A DNA stretch of 64,000 nt from Acinetobacter dispersus (GTDB lineage Bacteria; Pseudomonadota; Gammaproteobacteria; Pseudomonadales; Moraxellaceae), in contig NZ_CP041970.1 of NCBI RefSeq assembly GCF_009884975.1, positions 2,232,001 to 2,296,000 of the forward strand, read 5' to 3'. A program made the position numbers and the translations under genes. Positions within the stretch are counted from its first letter, which is position 1, and every line of letters begins with the position of its first letter. Positions 35,178 through 44,973 of this stretch are shown piece after piece. Under the pieces are notes generated by a model. It was not told the DNA's origin. It worked only from the letters and a program-made list of their open reading frames with translations, and made no database searches.

Positions 35178-35208
35178 TTGTGCAAGTCGAGGCCAAGTCA
35201 TGTAAAAT
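35178..35208 (+). promoter_or_regulatory. metG: Candidate metG promoter
   Basis: TTGTGC (35178-35183) and TAAAAT (35203-35208) are separated by 19 bases, upstream of the GTG start of metG at 35246. If correct, transcription starts near 35215, which excludes the upstream in-frame ATG-like extension from 35180. Confidence 0.4.
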
Positions 35209-35245
35209 CATCTGCCTTGCAAATACGAATGAGAGAACAATATCC

Positions 35246-37303
35246 GTGCGTAAAATTTTAGTCACCAATGCCCTACCTTATGCCAATGGTCCTATCCATA
35301 TGGGTCACTTACTCGGTTATATCCAAGCAGATATTTGGGTTCGTGCGATGCGTGCAATGGGCCATGATGTGACTTATGTATGTGCGGATGATGCTCACGG
35401 TACAGCAATCATGTTGCGTGCTGAGGCTAATGGGATTAGTCCAGAACAACAAATTGCCAATGTTCAGAAAGAACATATCCGTGACTTTGATGGTTTTGGC
35501 GTACATTTCGATCACTATGATTCAACCAATAGTGACGAGAACAAAGCACGTTCTGAAGAAATCTATATTAAAAACCGTGAAGCAGGCAATATTGCAATTC
35601 GTCCTGTTACCCAGTTGTTCGACCCTGAAAAAGGCATGTTCCTGTCTGACCGTTTCATTAAAGGTACATGCCCAAAATGTAAGTCGGAAGATCAATACGG
35701 TGACGCTTGTGAAGTGTGCGGTACAACCTACAACGCCACCGAATTAGAAAATCCACGCTCAACTTTAAGTGGTGCGACCCCTGTTGAGAAATCATCGGAT
35801 CACTACTTCTTTAAATTGCCGAATTTCTCAGAATACTTACAGAAGTGGACGCGTGACCAAGGTCGTCTACCTGTTTCGATCGCTAACAAGCTAGATGAAT
35901 GGTTTGAAGCAGGTTTATCAGATTGGGATATTTCACGTGATGCGCCTTATTTCGGTTTTGAAATTCCAGATGCACCAAACAAATATTTCTATGTTTGGGT
36001 CGATGCACCAATTGGTTATATGTCGAGTTTTGAAAACTACATCAAAACCAAACGTCCAGATCTAAGCTTTGATGATTTTTGGAAAAAAGACAGCGATAAA
36101 GAAGTTTATCACTTCATCGGTAAAGACATTGTTTACTTCCATGCGCTGTTCTGGCCTGCAATGCTTGAAGGTGCCAACTACCGTACCCCTTCAGGTTTAT
36201 TCGTGAATGGTTTCTTAACGGTGAATGGTCAGAAGATGTCAAAATCTCGTGGGACCTTCATTAAAGCTGAAACCTATTTAGAGCATTTGAATCCTGAATA
36301 TCTACGTTATTACTTTGCGTCTAAGCTGTCTGACAAAGTTGAAGATTCAGATTTGAACCTAGATGACTTCGTTCAGAAAGTGAATTCTGACCTTGTGGGT
36401 AAAGTGGTGAATATTGCCAGCCGTTGTGCAAAATTTATTAACACCAACTTCAACAATACTTTGTCAGATACATGTGCAGAGTTGGAACTGGTTCAAAGCT
36501 TTATTGATGCAGGTGATTCAATCGCACAAGCTTACGAAGCACGTGAATTCTCAGCTGCAATCCGTGAAATCATGGCGTTGGCTGACCGTGCCAATCAGTA
36601 TATCGATGAGAAAAAACCGTGGGCACTTGCGAAGCAAGAAGGTCAAGAGCAACAAGTTCATGATGTTTGCTCAGTTGGTATTAACCTATTCCGTCAACTT
36701 GCGATTTACTTGGCGCCAGTCTTACCAACGCTTGCTGCACAGGTTCAAGCTTTCTTACAACTTGAAAGCTTCGACTTTGCATCACGTCAGCACATCTTGG
36801 TTGGTCATGAAATTGCGCAATTCCAACCATTGATGCAACGTGTTGATGCCAAAGCGGTTGCTGCAATGGTGGATGCTTCTAAAGATTCTTTAGCTGCTGC
36901 GGCAGAAGCGCCAAAAGTAGAGAAGAAAAAAGAAAAGAAAGCCGAGAAAAAGCCTGAACCAAAAGTAGGTGAAGCTGAAATCATTGGTATTGAAGATTTC
37001 ATGAAAATTGATCTTCGTGTAGCAAATGTATTGGAAGCTGCGACGGTTGAAGGTTCTGATAAATTGCTGCAATTAACTTTAGATGTCGGTGAAGCTGAAC
37101 CGCGTAATGTGTTTAGTGGTATTCGTGAGTTTTATCAGCCAGAAGACTTAAAAGGCAAGTTGGTGGTGATGGTTGCGAATCTTGCGCCACGTAAAATGCG
37201 TTTTGGTATTTCTAACGGTATGGTACTTGCAGCGGGTAATGGTGAAGGTGTTTGGGTAATTTCACCTGAATCGGGCGCAAAACCAGGCGATAAAGTGTCT
37301 TAA
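35246..37303 (+). CDS. metG: Methionyl-tRNA synthetase
   Basis: About 685 residues from the GTG at 35246 ([20 protein letters not shown]). It has the class I HIGH motif in the form HMGH, the zinc knuckle [17 protein letters not shown], the KMSKS loop (QKMSKSRG) and the anticodon-binding helical domain. After a Lys/Glu-rich linker ([13 protein letters not shown]) comes a C-terminal EMAP/Trbp111-like tRNA-binding domain ([20 protein letters not shown] to the end) that drives dimerisation. Overall length matches the E. coli enzyme (677). The true start is the GTG rather than an upstream ATG 22 codons earlier, because the homologous N-terminus begins here. Confidence 0.97.
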   Translation: MRKILVTNALPYANGPIHMGHLLGYIQADIWVRAMRAMGHDVTYVCADDAHGTAIMLRAEANGISPEQQIANVQKEHIRDFDGFGVHFDHYDSTNSDENKARSEEIYIKNREAGNIAIRPVTQLFDPEKGMFLSDRFIKGTCPKCKSEDQYGDACEVCGTTYNATELENPRSTLSGATPVEKSSDHYFFKLPNFSEYLQKWTRDQGRLPVSIANKLDEWFEAGLSDWDISRDAPYFGFEIPDAPNKYFYVWVDAPIGYMSSFENYIKTKRPDLSFDDFWKKDSDKEVYHFIGKDIVYFHALFWPAMLEGANYRTPSGLFVNGFLTVNGQKMSKSRGTFIKAETYLEHLNPEYLRYYFASKLSDKVEDSDLNLDDFVQKVNSDLVGKVVNIASRCAKFINTNFNNTLSDTCAELELVQSFIDAGDSIAQAYEAREFSAAIREIMALADRANQYIDEKKPWALAKQEGQEQQVHDVCSVGINLFRQLAIYLAPVLPTLAAQVQAFLQLESFDFASRQHILVGHEIAQFQPLMQRVDAKAVAAMVDASKDSLAAAAEAPKVEKKKEKKAEKKPEPKVGEAEIIGIEDFMKIDLRVANVLEAATVEGSDKLLQLTLDVGEAEPRNVFSGIREFYQPEDLKGKLVVMVANLAPRKMRFGISNGMVLAAGNGEGVWVISPESGAKPGDKVS

Positions 37304-37323
37304 GGTTTTAAATGTTAGACAAG

Positions 37324-37353
37324 AAAAGCCTCTACTAATGTAGGGGCTTTTTT
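37324..37353 (+). terminator. Terminator of metG
   Basis: A 12-bp stem with one G-U pair, AAAAGCCTCTAC-TAAT-GTAGGGGCTTTT, followed by further T residues, lies 20 bp after the metG stop codon. It may also serve the convergent gene ending at 37365. Confidence 0.88.
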
Positions 37354-37364
37354 AATTAATTCCA

Positions 37365-38954
37365 CTATTTAATATGTCTAGAAATATATATTCTAGGTTT
37401 TAAGCCAAAAAACTCTACACGTTTTTTCCATGAATCAAGAGCTAACAAAAATTGAATAGAATTTATTTCAATGATAGATGAAATAGTTTTGTCATAAACA
37501 ATCCATAATGCCACTGCCTTTAACTCACAATTAAGTGAAATTATATTTTGTTTGATTAACTCGAGTGAACTTTTTGATTGCTCAATATTATAAATTAGAT
37601 CTTGAGTTGTACTAGGAATTTTCACAGAAATTATTTCATTATCCTTAAGCAAATCAGCTACTTCTATTTTATATTTTTTACCATCCGGATCTAATGATCG
37701 TATTATTTCCAATTGACGATCTAACAACTCATATCCATTAACCTCACTCATTTTTTTATTAAAGTAATATTCACGATATTTTAACTTATCAGTGCCAGTA
37801 TCATTAGCTATTTCTTTTTCTTTTTGTGATTTCCAATCTAAATATTCTTTCTCAATTAGTGCATCACTGGGAACTATTTCAATCCCTACTAATGATTTTT
37901 TTAAATAATCCATAAATGTTTGATTAAACTTAAACCATTTTCCATTTTTTAGAAAATAATTATATCCCTCATATTCTGTATAAAAATCTAAAAGTTCTTT
38001 TAAGTCTTTAGTTAATCTACTACTTTCTTCACGCTTGAATCTTACTTTTACATCATCAAGATTATTAATTTGATTTTCTTTCAAAAAATTTGAAATTTTT
38101 ACAATATCTAAGCTATTTCCTATATCAAGCTTTTCAACTTCTTTTCGTCCTTGTTTAAAAACCAATTCATAATTATATTCATTAAATCTAAAAATAATAT
38201 TGATTCCAGATATACTAATTTCTTCAACACCGACATTAGCCTGATTATTAATTATTTTAGTTAAAATTTCTGAGTTAAGATCATTAATTAATATTTCATC
38301 TGATATTAGCTCTAATTTTGGCAATCTAATAATTTCATCGCCACTCATACTATCCGAAATATCATTAAGTATTTTTGATAGCTCGCAAGGTTCTTTACTT
38401 ATATCCAGCTGAATAGAGTCTGCAAAAACTATATTTTTATCCCCCCATACCTCTGTATTTGAAGCTTTCAATTTTAAATGCTCAACTGATTCTCCAGAAT
38501 CATAACTATCTTTATTAAAATTTTCATAAGAGGAAACTTCATGACGTTTAGTTCCTGTGAAATATCGGCTTTTCTTTAAAAGAATAGACTGCTCATTAGC
38601 CATACGTATAGCTAAGCTAATTCCAAAATCCAATTCAATGAATTTTGACAAATAAAAATGAGATTTACCTAAACTAACAGCATAAATTTCTTTTGGGTTA
38701 TCTTCATTTTTACAGATTAACAAACCAAAATAGAAAATATTTTTGGGTAGTTCATCTGGCGAATTTAAAAAGTCTTTATAAGTTTCAAACCACCAAACCT
38801 CATTTCCTTTAATTTCTTCTGAAAAAAAGAAGGTCATCTCATAATTGTCATAATTTTGAGTTTTTTGCTTAACTAAACCAACAGATTCAATTTTATTTAA
38901 CAAATCAACATATTTATCATTTTTGATTCTATAAATATTATATGTATTCCCCAT
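37365..38954 (-). CDS. TIGR04141/DUF6119-like sporadically distributed protein
   Basis: 529-residue cytoplasmic protein without signal or membrane segments. It is strikingly AT-rich and Lys/Asn/Ile-rich compared with its neighbours. The stretch EIYAVSLGKSHFYLSKFIEL, then DFGISLAIRMANEQSILLKK and SRYFTGTKRHEVSSYENFN, resembles the core of the TIGR04141 (DUF6119) family as I recall it. The C-terminus (ALDSWKKRVEFFGLKPRIYI) also fits that family's ending. Family function is unknown; members are patchily distributed and often lie in mobile or defence contexts. Here it is a solitary gene between metG and a metallohydrolase. The family call is from memory and moderate in strength. Confidence 0.6.
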   Translation of the reverse strand: MGNTYNIYRIKNDKYVDLLNKIESVGLVKQKTQNYDNYEMTFFFSEEIKGNEVWWFETYKDFLNSPDELPKNIFYFGLLICKNEDNPKEIYAVSLGKSHFYLSKFIELDFGISLAIRMANEQSILLKKSRYFTGTKRHEVSSYENFNKDSYDSGESVEHLKLKASNTEVWGDKNIVFADSIQLDISKEPCELSKILNDISDSMSGDEIIRLPKLELISDEILINDLNSEILTKIINNQANVGVEEISISGINIIFRFNEYNYELVFKQGRKEVEKLDIGNSLDIVKISNFLKENQINNLDDVKVRFKREESSRLTKDLKELLDFYTEYEGYNYFLKNGKWFKFNQTFMDYLKKSLVGIEIVPSDALIEKEYLDWKSQKEKEIANDTGTDKLKYREYYFNKKMSEVNGYELLDRQLEIIRSLDPDGKKYKIEVADLLKDNEIISVKIPSTTQDLIYNIEQSKSSLELIKQNIISLNCELKAVALWIVYDKTISSIIEINSIQFLLALDSWKKRVEFFGLKPRIYISRHIK

Positions 38955-39204
38955 ACCACCCTCATCAAATAAAATAAGCTTAATGACAAATTAATTTTTA
39001 TATATCCAATATTATAATAATCAAGATTTAAAGTAATATGCAATAAATATTTTTAAGACAATAAGAACAATAAAATCAAACAGTTACTCACATTCCAATT
39101 TGCAAGATAAAACAGCAAATTCAATTTAATATCGTTTTCCTTTTAAAGAATAGATATCCATGCTAAAAAGTAGACAATTCAACTAAACTTGAGAATATCT
39201 ATAA

Positions 39205-40182
39205 ATGAAAAAAACAGCCCTCCTCCTTTCTATCTCATTCTTGAGCAGCTTCCCTTTACTCACTCACGCAGAAACAAGCAAAACCCTGCCAGTCATTGAA
39301 CAACAAAAACAGGTTGCGGGCTACTATCAACACCAAGTCGGTGATGTACAAATTACCGCCCTGCTCGATGGCACTAACTTTATGTCACCAAGCTTGTTTA
39401 AAGATATTTCTCAGCAACAAGTCCAGCACATCTTAAAGAAATACTATGCCGATCAAGATAAAGGCGTACAGACCTCCATCAATGCTTTCCTCGTCAATAC
39501 AGGAAAATCACTGGTCCTAGTGGATAGCGGTGCAGCCAGTTGTTTTGGTGCCCATTTAGGCTCGATTCTAAAAAATCTAGAAGCTTCAGGCTATAAACCT
39601 GAACAGGTCGATACCATTTTACTCACCCATTTACATCCCGACCATGTTTGCGGTATCAGCAAAGATGGTGTTGCGAACTTTCCCAATGCAACCGTGTACG
39701 TTTCAAGTGACGAAGCCAATTATTGGTTAGATCCAAAACAGGCAGCCAAGCTTCCAAAAGACAAACAAGCGGGTTATGAAGGAACAGTGAAGCACATTAA
39801 ACAGGCCATTGCCCCGTACCAAGCCAAACAACGCTTTAAAACCTATAAACTCGGTGATGAAATTCAGGGCTTTAAAGTCATCAATACGGCGGGACATACG
39901 CCTGGGCATTTTAGCTATGAATTAAAAACCAAAGGTGAAAGTGTGGTCTTTATTGGAGATATCGTACATTCACACACCGTGCAATTTGATAAGCCCGAAA
40001 CTGCGATTGAATACGATATTGACCCGAAAAAAGCCGTAGCTACCCGCTTAAAACAGTTTGCTGATTTCGCCAAGAATGGACAAACCATTGCCGCACCACA
40101 TTTACCTTTCCCGGGGATTGGACATATTTATTCTGCTGATGGAAAAAGCTATCAATGGATTCCAGTGCATTTTAAGGATTAA
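39205..40182 (+). CDS. Periplasmic metallo-beta-lactamase-fold hydrolase
   Basis: 325 residues with a Sec signal peptide (KKTALLLSISFLSSFPLLTHA). The zinc-binding HxHxDH motif is present as LLTHLHPDHVCGI, and downstream metal ligands occur at NTAGHTPGHFSYEL, FIGDIVHSH and the late APHLPFPGIGH. The arrangement is like N-acyl-homoserine lactonases and other group-3 MBL hydrolases, but those are usually cytoplasmic, so the substrate is open. It is monocistronic and ends at a bidirectional terminator shared with the LysE gene. The 250-bp upstream region is AT-rich with no gene seen. Confidence 0.85.
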   Translation: MKKTALLLSISFLSSFPLLTHAETSKTLPVIEQQKQVAGYYQHQVGDVQITALLDGTNFMSPSLFKDISQQQVQHILKKYYADQDKGVQTSINAFLVNTGKSLVLVDSGAASCFGAHLGSILKNLEASGYKPEQVDTILLTHLHPDHVCGISKDGVANFPNATVYVSSDEANYWLDPKQAAKLPKDKQAGYEGTVKHIKQAIAPYQAKQRFKTYKLGDEIQGFKVINTAGHTPGHFSYELKTKGESVVFIGDIVHSHTVQFDKPETAIEYDIDPKKAVATRLKQFADFAKNGQTIAAPHLPFPGIGHIYSADGKSYQWIPVHFKD

Positions 40183-40207
40183 GCTGAATAAGTGGATTTT
40201 AGGCAAT

Positions 40208-40235
40208 AAAAAAGCGACCTTCGTGGTCGCTTTTT
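40208..40235. terminator. Bidirectional terminator
   Basis: GCGACC-TTCGT-GGTCGC with six A before and five T after lies between the convergent stops of the metallohydrolase (40182) and the LysE gene (40244). Confidence 0.9.
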
Positions 40236-40243
40236 CTGTGACA

Positions 40244-40867
40244 TTATTTCATTCCAAAGATCAACTTTAATCCCAACAGCGTCATCACGCCACCTGCGAT
40301 ACGGTCAAACACTGATTTGGATTTTAGATAAACTTTGCGTGGCCCTTCTGCTGACAATGCCACCGCAACTAGCGAATACCAACCTGCGTCAATAAAGAAG
40401 CATAGCATTGGTAACACCACATAGTAATAACTTGGAATGTCTTTCGGTAATAAGGCAGTAAAAATACTGGCAAGAATAATCGCAATCTTCGGGTTACTAA
40501 GCTGGGTAATCAGCCCTAAACGAAAGGCTTGTGCATAGCTCATCTGATTCACAGTGCCATTCACCGCTTCCATTGGCTCTTTGGCATGCTTAATAATTTT
40601 ATACGCCAGCCAAAGTAAGTACAAACCACCAAATATTTTTAGCGCGATATAAGCAGATGGCACCGCCAATAAAATTGCCTGTAAACCCATAACAGCAAGC
40701 AAACCAAATAAGGCTGCGCCCGTGCCTGTTCCCAAAGCGGTAAATAAGCCATGTTTACGTGAAATCGCAATTGAGTTTTTAGCAACATAAATAAATGTAG
40801 GACCCGGGCTAATTGCACCCAACATTAGTGCTAAAGCAATTGAGCCTAAAATCAATAACGATTCCAA
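40244..40867 (-). CDS. LysE family translocator
   Basis: 207 residues with about six helices and the LysE/RhtB signature SPGPTFIYVAKNSIAISRKH. The middle AYKIIKHAKEPMEAVNG and the late QLSNPKIAIILASIFTALLP also fit. The start codon is TTG at 40867, with AGAGG seven bases upstream; no nearby ATG gives a plausible N-terminus. The exported metabolite is unknown. It is not closely similar to the LysE protein at 26570-27163. Confidence 0.86.
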   Translation of the reverse strand: MESLLILGSIALALMLGAISPGPTFIYVAKNSIAISRKHGLFTALGTGTGAALFGLLAVMGLQAILLAVPSAYIALKIFGGLYLLWLAYKIIKHAKEPMEAVNGTVNQMSYAQAFRLGLITQLSNPKIAIILASIFTALLPKDIPSYYYVVLPMLCFFIDAGWYSLVAVALSAEGPRKVYLKSKSVFDRIAGGVMTLLGLKLIFGMK

Positions 40868-41012
40868 GATAGACCTCTAGATTAGAATAATTTTCAAATA
40901 TTAATTTTACTTAAAAAAGGGATCAGGGAGATACATAAATTTTGAGTTGCCACAGCATTTTTTGTATCTCTAGTGCATAACATCGTTTTGCAAATTCTCT
41001 TCGAACAGGAAT

Positions 41013-41774
41013 TTAGGGTCGAGATAACACCAAATAAACAACTTCACTTCTAAATGAACCATCTGTTTGGATTTGATAATATTGCTGAACTTGATCAGAT
41101 GCCTTACGCTGTAAATCCCGTATGGTCTGGACTGCATATTCAGGCGTCTGCATCCGCTCCGTCCAACTTTTAAACTCTAAATCCAAGCTCTGCTTTTCGA
41201 CAATATCGACAGTAAATCCCGCATATTCAGCAAAACGTGTCCATTCTTGTAAACTATAATTACGTACATGACTCGGATCACGAATCGTTTCAATGGTCTG
41301 AAAAAATGTATCCATCACAGGATTTGAATTTCCTAAAATATCAATAATAATCACTTTCCCCTGTTGAGACACAATACGATAGATTTCATTCATCGCCTGT
41401 GCCACGTTCTGCCAATGATGTGCTGAATAGCGGGTAATTACACAGTCAAAACTTTGATCAGGAAAAGCTAAAGACTCCGCTGCACCTTGCTGGGCAATCA
41501 CATTGTCCAAACCTTTGTGTTTAGCTTGTTCAGCAACAAGTTCCACCATAGACGGCGTTAAGTCATAGGCTGTTACACGATCTACAAAGGGTGCAACTTG
41601 GTAGCTGACATGTCCACCACCGCAGCCTAAGTCTAAAACTGTTTTCAATTGATAGGATTGGATCAATTGCTGCATTTTTCCAAACTCTACCCCCTGAGCA
41701 TGGACACTGCTATGTAAATAGGCTTGAGATTTATCTTGGTATTGCTGTTGATTAACTTGGTGCTGGGTGGTCAT
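41013..41774 (-). CDS. Class I SAM-dependent methyltransferase
   Basis: About 253 residues from the ATG at 41774, which has AGGA seven bases upstream. Motif I is VLDLGCGGGHVSYQVAPF, followed by VTAYDLTPSMVELV (acidic ribose-binding position), GAAESLAFPDQSFDCVITRY and the post-motif stretch GKVIIIDILGN. It belongs to the UbiE/YcgJ-like group of small-molecule methyltransferases. No pathway context is given by the neighbours. Confidence 0.86.
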   Translation of the reverse strand: MTTQHQVNQQQYQDKSQAYLHSSVHAQGVEFGKMQQLIQSYQLKTVLDLGCGGGHVSYQVAPFVDRVTAYDLTPSMVELVAEQAKHKGLDNVIAQQGAAESLAFPDQSFDCVITRYSAHHWQNVAQAMNEIYRIVSQQGKVIIIDILGNSNPVMDTFFQTIETIRDPSHVRNYSLQEWTRFAEYAGFTVDIVEKQSLDLEFKSWTERMQTPEYAVQTIRDLQRKASDQVQQYYQIQTDGSFRSEVVYLVLSRP

Positions 41775-41870
41775 ATTCTTATCCTTGCTGTACCTGTCTC
41801 TCTTTAAAATAGCCAAGCATAACCAAAAATAAAAATGATCAATTTTAATTAAATTAATAAAAATAAGTTA

Positions 41871-42551
41871 TTAATTCAACCCGATCAGACTGGCAGCAAC
41901 ATTAATTGCAACCGCTAGAATCATGGTATTAAAAATAAACGCCAATACACAATGAAAGATATTCAAATGCCTGAGCGAAGAGCTGGTAATAGATACGTCT
42001 GCCGTTTGTGCGGAGGTACCAATGATATAGCTGAAATAAATAAAATCGAGATAGTCAGGCTGATCTGTTTTTGGAAACTCTAAACCTGCTTCTTCGTGTC
42101 GACTTTTGGCCAGATAAAAGTCATGCGCATAATGAATGGCAAATAAGGTATGCAATAACAGCCATGTTGAAAAAATCGTACCAATGGTCAGGAGAATGAG
42201 CACCGTTTTTAAAATAGGCTGATCTTTAGGAACATGTCCCAATTGCACCACAATGGAGATAAAACAGATCACAATCGCAATCAGCACCACAGTCAGGATC
42301 ATCCACTTCCCTTCATCCTGTTGTTTGGCACGTTGTAAAATATGGGTTGCATCCAAATGCCACATCATTTTCAAGGTTAGAAATAAATACAGCCAAATGG
42401 CAATATTCCAGCCCAGTTGCAAGCAAGTCGCCCATTGCCATTGGGTAAATATATGCAAGATCCCATAAATCACGAGACCTAAGGCAAAAGTTGCAGATAA
42501 ATATGGACGGTGTCTTATCCCTCTCGCAAAACGCTGTAAAAATCCCTGCAT
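41871..42551 (-). CDS. DUF1345 membrane protein
   Basis: 226 residues with about five or six hydrophobic helices. The family's recognisable block DYLDFIYFSYIIGTSAQTADVS is at about residues 160-181, followed by HCVLAFIFNTMILAVAINVA. The family has no established function. The gene is divergent from the TetR-led efflux operon, and the 184-bp region between them contains the proposed TetR operator, so it could be co-regulated. Confidence 0.82.
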   Translation of the reverse strand: MQGFLQRFARGIRHRPYLSATFALGLVIYGILHIFTQWQWATCLQLGWNIAIWLYLFLTLKMMWHLDATHILQRAKQQDEGKWMILTVVLIAIVICFISIVVQLGHVPKDQPILKTVLILLTIGTIFSTWLLLHTLFAIHYAHDFYLAKSRHEEAGLEFPKTDQPDYLDFIYFSYIIGTSAQTADVSITSSSLRHLNIFHCVLAFIFNTMILAVAINVAASLIGLN

Positions 42552-42683
42552 TGTTCACCTATTTATATTTGTATTCATGACTAATTTACGCTTATTTTTA
42601 GCATTGTATTGCCTTTGTCATAGCTCTTATTACTGCTATTTTACTTAAATTAAACAAAATAAAGATTCAGAGGATATTTACTT

Positions 42684-42699
42684 CGGACAAAAATGTCCG
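42684..42699. promoter_or_regulatory. Candidate TetR operator
   Basis: CGGACA-AAAA-TGTCCG, a 16-bp inverted repeat with perfect arms, lies 36 bp upstream of the TetR gene. This is the size and position expected for autoregulation of a TetR-efflux operon, and it could also affect the divergent DUF1345 gene. Confidence 0.65.
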
Positions 42700-42735
42700 T
42701 TTAATTCACTTTAGAACTTCTTCGAAATTTTACCC

Positions 42736-43284
42736 ATGATCAAACGCCAACAATTAGCTGCCCATAATCGGGATGAACTTCTCAATGCCGCAGAAGAAAT
42801 CTTCCGTAAGCAAGGCGTTCATGTCCCTTTGCAAGCGATTATTGATCATGCGGGTGTTGGCCGTGCCACCTTCTATCGTAATTTTGCGGATCGCAAAGCA
42901 CTGATTGCTGCCCTGTTAGAACGGGCAATTAGCCGTCTGGAACAACGTGCTCTTGCACTGCAAAGCTTCGATGATGGCTTTATTCGTTTGATAGAAGGTC
43001 ATATTGAGCAACTTCCACATCTAGTTGTACTCATTGATTACTGGCGGATTATTGATCGGCAAGACCCAATCATGCTAAACATTTATGAAAGACGCGATAA
43101 AGCATTGCAACCACTAATTGATCAAGCCATACAACACAAATTATGTCGTCCAGATTTAACGCCACAAGATTTCGGCATGATTACCGCGATCTTGGGTTCT
43201 TCATTTCAAGGGCATCAGGCTTCAGATCAAGTTCGGTTGGCCCAACGTGCAATAGAATTATTATTAAACGGCATCAAAGTTTAG
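42736..43284 (+). CDS. TetR family regulator of the adjacent efflux operon
   Basis: 182 residues. The N-terminal helix-turn-helix is seen as NRDELLNAAEEIFRKQGVHV and IIDHAGVGRATFYRNFADRK (residues about 8-55), and the C-terminal ligand domain is helical. It is followed after 13 bp by the MFS gene, so the regulator heads its own target operon. The operator palindrome upstream supports autorepression. The inducer is unknown. Confidence 0.88.
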   Translation: MIKRQQLAAHNRDELLNAAEEIFRKQGVHVPLQAIIDHAGVGRATFYRNFADRKALIAALLERAISRLEQRALALQSFDDGFIRLIEGHIEQLPHLVVLIDYWRIIDRQDPIMLNIYERRDKALQPLIDQAIQHKLCRPDLTPQDFGMITAILGSSFQGHQASDQVRLAQRAIELLLNGIKV

Positions 43285-43297
43285 TTCGAGGAATAAC

Positions 43298-44944
43298 ATG
43301 GATAAAAGCCCTCGCTATCTTGAGACTCCTCCAGATTGGTCTGCTGATGAGCGCCCAACCCTGCCCGGTTCGCCTGCTGCAATTGCACATGCCAGACCAA
43401 AACGCTTTGCCTACTTTTTTATTGGTCTGTTTATTTGTATTGCTGCCAGTTTAAGTAATGGCTTTATCGTTGCCAATTTACCAATTTTCCAAGGTGAATA
43501 TGGTCTAACCCCATCACAGGCAGCATGGCTCCCTGCAGCTTATGTAATGGCGAATGTCAGCTCAAACCTAATCTTATTCAAAGCACGTCAACAGTATGGT
43601 TTACGCCTGTTTTCAGAAATAGGCTTGCTGGTATTTATTGGCGTACTGATCCTGCATATCTTTGTCAAAACCTATGAAATGGCCTTATTCGTACGCTTTA
43701 TCGCAGGTCTGGCAGCTGCCCCTCTCAGTTCACTGGGAATGTATTACACCATGCAGGCTTTTGGTAAAGCAGACATGGCTAAAGGGATTTATCTGGCTTT
43801 CGGATTTCAACAGCTGGGATTGCCTTTGGCATGGATCATTTCGCCTTTTCTGCTCAGCGCAAATCAATGGGATGTGATTTACACCTTCGAATTAGGTCTG
43901 GCAATTTGTTGTTTAGCCATGGTGGTGTCATTAAAACTCCCCCGCAGCTTACGTATGGAAGTATTCGAAAAGCAGGACTTTTTTACCTTTGCCTTACTCG
44001 CGCCCGGCTTTGCCTGTCTATGTATCGTATTGACGCAAGGGCCAATTCTTTGGTGGTTCAATAGCCCATGGCTGGCCTATACCTTGATTGTTGGCTTTTG
44101 TCTGATTGTGTTGGGACTCACCTATGAACACTATCGGAGTAATCCTTTGATTATGACCCGTTGGTTGGCTGCTGGTGATTTACTCAGTTTTGTAGTCAGT
44201 GCCTTTGCCTTACGCTTACTGATGTCAGAGCAAAGCTACGCTGCTGTAAATTTTCTTAAAACCATGGGTATGGGACCAGATCAATTTGTGCCGCTGTATG
44301 TGGTGATCTTCTGCGGCACCATTGCAGGTTCAGTTTTTAGTGCATTGACCTTCCATCGTGAACGGCTGATTTTAAATTTATTCCTTGCTGAAATCCTGAT
44401 TTTAATTGCCTGTGCGCTGGATTATCACCTGACCAGTGATGTGCGCCCAGCCAATTTTTATCGCAGTCAATTCTTAGTGAGTTTTGCAGGTGGTGTCTTT
44501 ATTGGCCCATTGCTACTGATGGGCTTTATGCGAACCTTGCAACGTGGACCTCAATATGTAGTGACCTTTATCGTACTGTTTTCTGCGACTCAGAATTTTG
44601 GCGGTCTAGTAGGTTCATCATTTTTTAATACCTACCAACAACGTCATACCTACGACTATAAAGTCGAGATCAACAGCAATCTTGATCCCACCGATCCATT
44701 GGTCGCGCAGCGTCTACAAGCTTACCAACATAGTTCCATGATCAGTACCAATGATCCTGTTTTACAAAATAATCAAGCTTTGCAAAACCTGAATAAAGTG
44801 GTGACCCGCGAAGCTCAGGTACGTGCCTATAACGATGTCATCGTGTTGAACGGTATTTTTGCTGTGGTGCTCTTAGTTTGGGGATTATTCAAATATGTAC
44901 GCAACAAGTACAAAACCCGAAGAAGCCTGCAAGCAGCCAGTTAG
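43298..44944 (+). CDS. DHA2-type MFS efflux transporter (EmrB-like)
   Basis: 548 residues with roughly 12-14 helices after a 45-residue cytoplasmic N-terminus. SNGFIVANLPIFQGEYGLTP and AAWLPAAYVMANVSS match the first helices of EmrB-like drug:H+ antiporters, and FIAGLAAAPLSSLGMYYTMQ lies where motif C is expected. The late loop (NQALQNLNKVVTREAQVRAYND) is also characteristic. GAGGAATAAC precedes the ATG. The HlyD partner follows after 29 bp. The order transporter-then-adaptor is the reverse of emrAB in E. coli, and no outer-membrane channel gene is present, so a chromosomally distant TolC-like protein would be needed. Confidence 0.87.
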   Translation: MDKSPRYLETPPDWSADERPTLPGSPAAIAHARPKRFAYFFIGLFICIAASLSNGFIVANLPIFQGEYGLTPSQAAWLPAAYVMANVSSNLILFKARQQYGLRLFSEIGLLVFIGVLILHIFVKTYEMALFVRFIAGLAAAPLSSLGMYYTMQAFGKADMAKGIYLAFGFQQLGLPLAWIISPFLLSANQWDVIYTFELGLAICCLAMVVSLKLPRSLRMEVFEKQDFFTFALLAPGFACLCIVLTQGPILWWFNSPWLAYTLIVGFCLIVLGLTYEHYRSNPLIMTRWLAAGDLLSFVVSAFALRLLMSEQSYAAVNFLKTMGMGPDQFVPLYVVIFCGTIAGSVFSALTFHRERLILNLFLAEILILIACALDYHLTSDVRPANFYRSQFLVSFAGGVFIGPLLLMGFMRTLQRGPQYVVTFIVLFSATQNFGGLVGSSFFNTYQQRHTYDYKVEINSNLDPTDPLVAQRLQAYQHSSMISTNDPVLQNNQALQNLNKVVTREAQVRAYNDVIVLNGIFAVVLLVWGLFKYVRNKYKTRRSLQAAS

Positions 44945-44973
44945 CCCTTATTGTATTTGATTGAGAAAACATT

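Noticed and set aside
35180..35245. N-terminal extension of metG by 22 codons
   Set aside because: It lies over the predicted promoter, is not like any methionyl-tRNA synthetase N-terminus, and the homologous protein starts at the GTG 35246.
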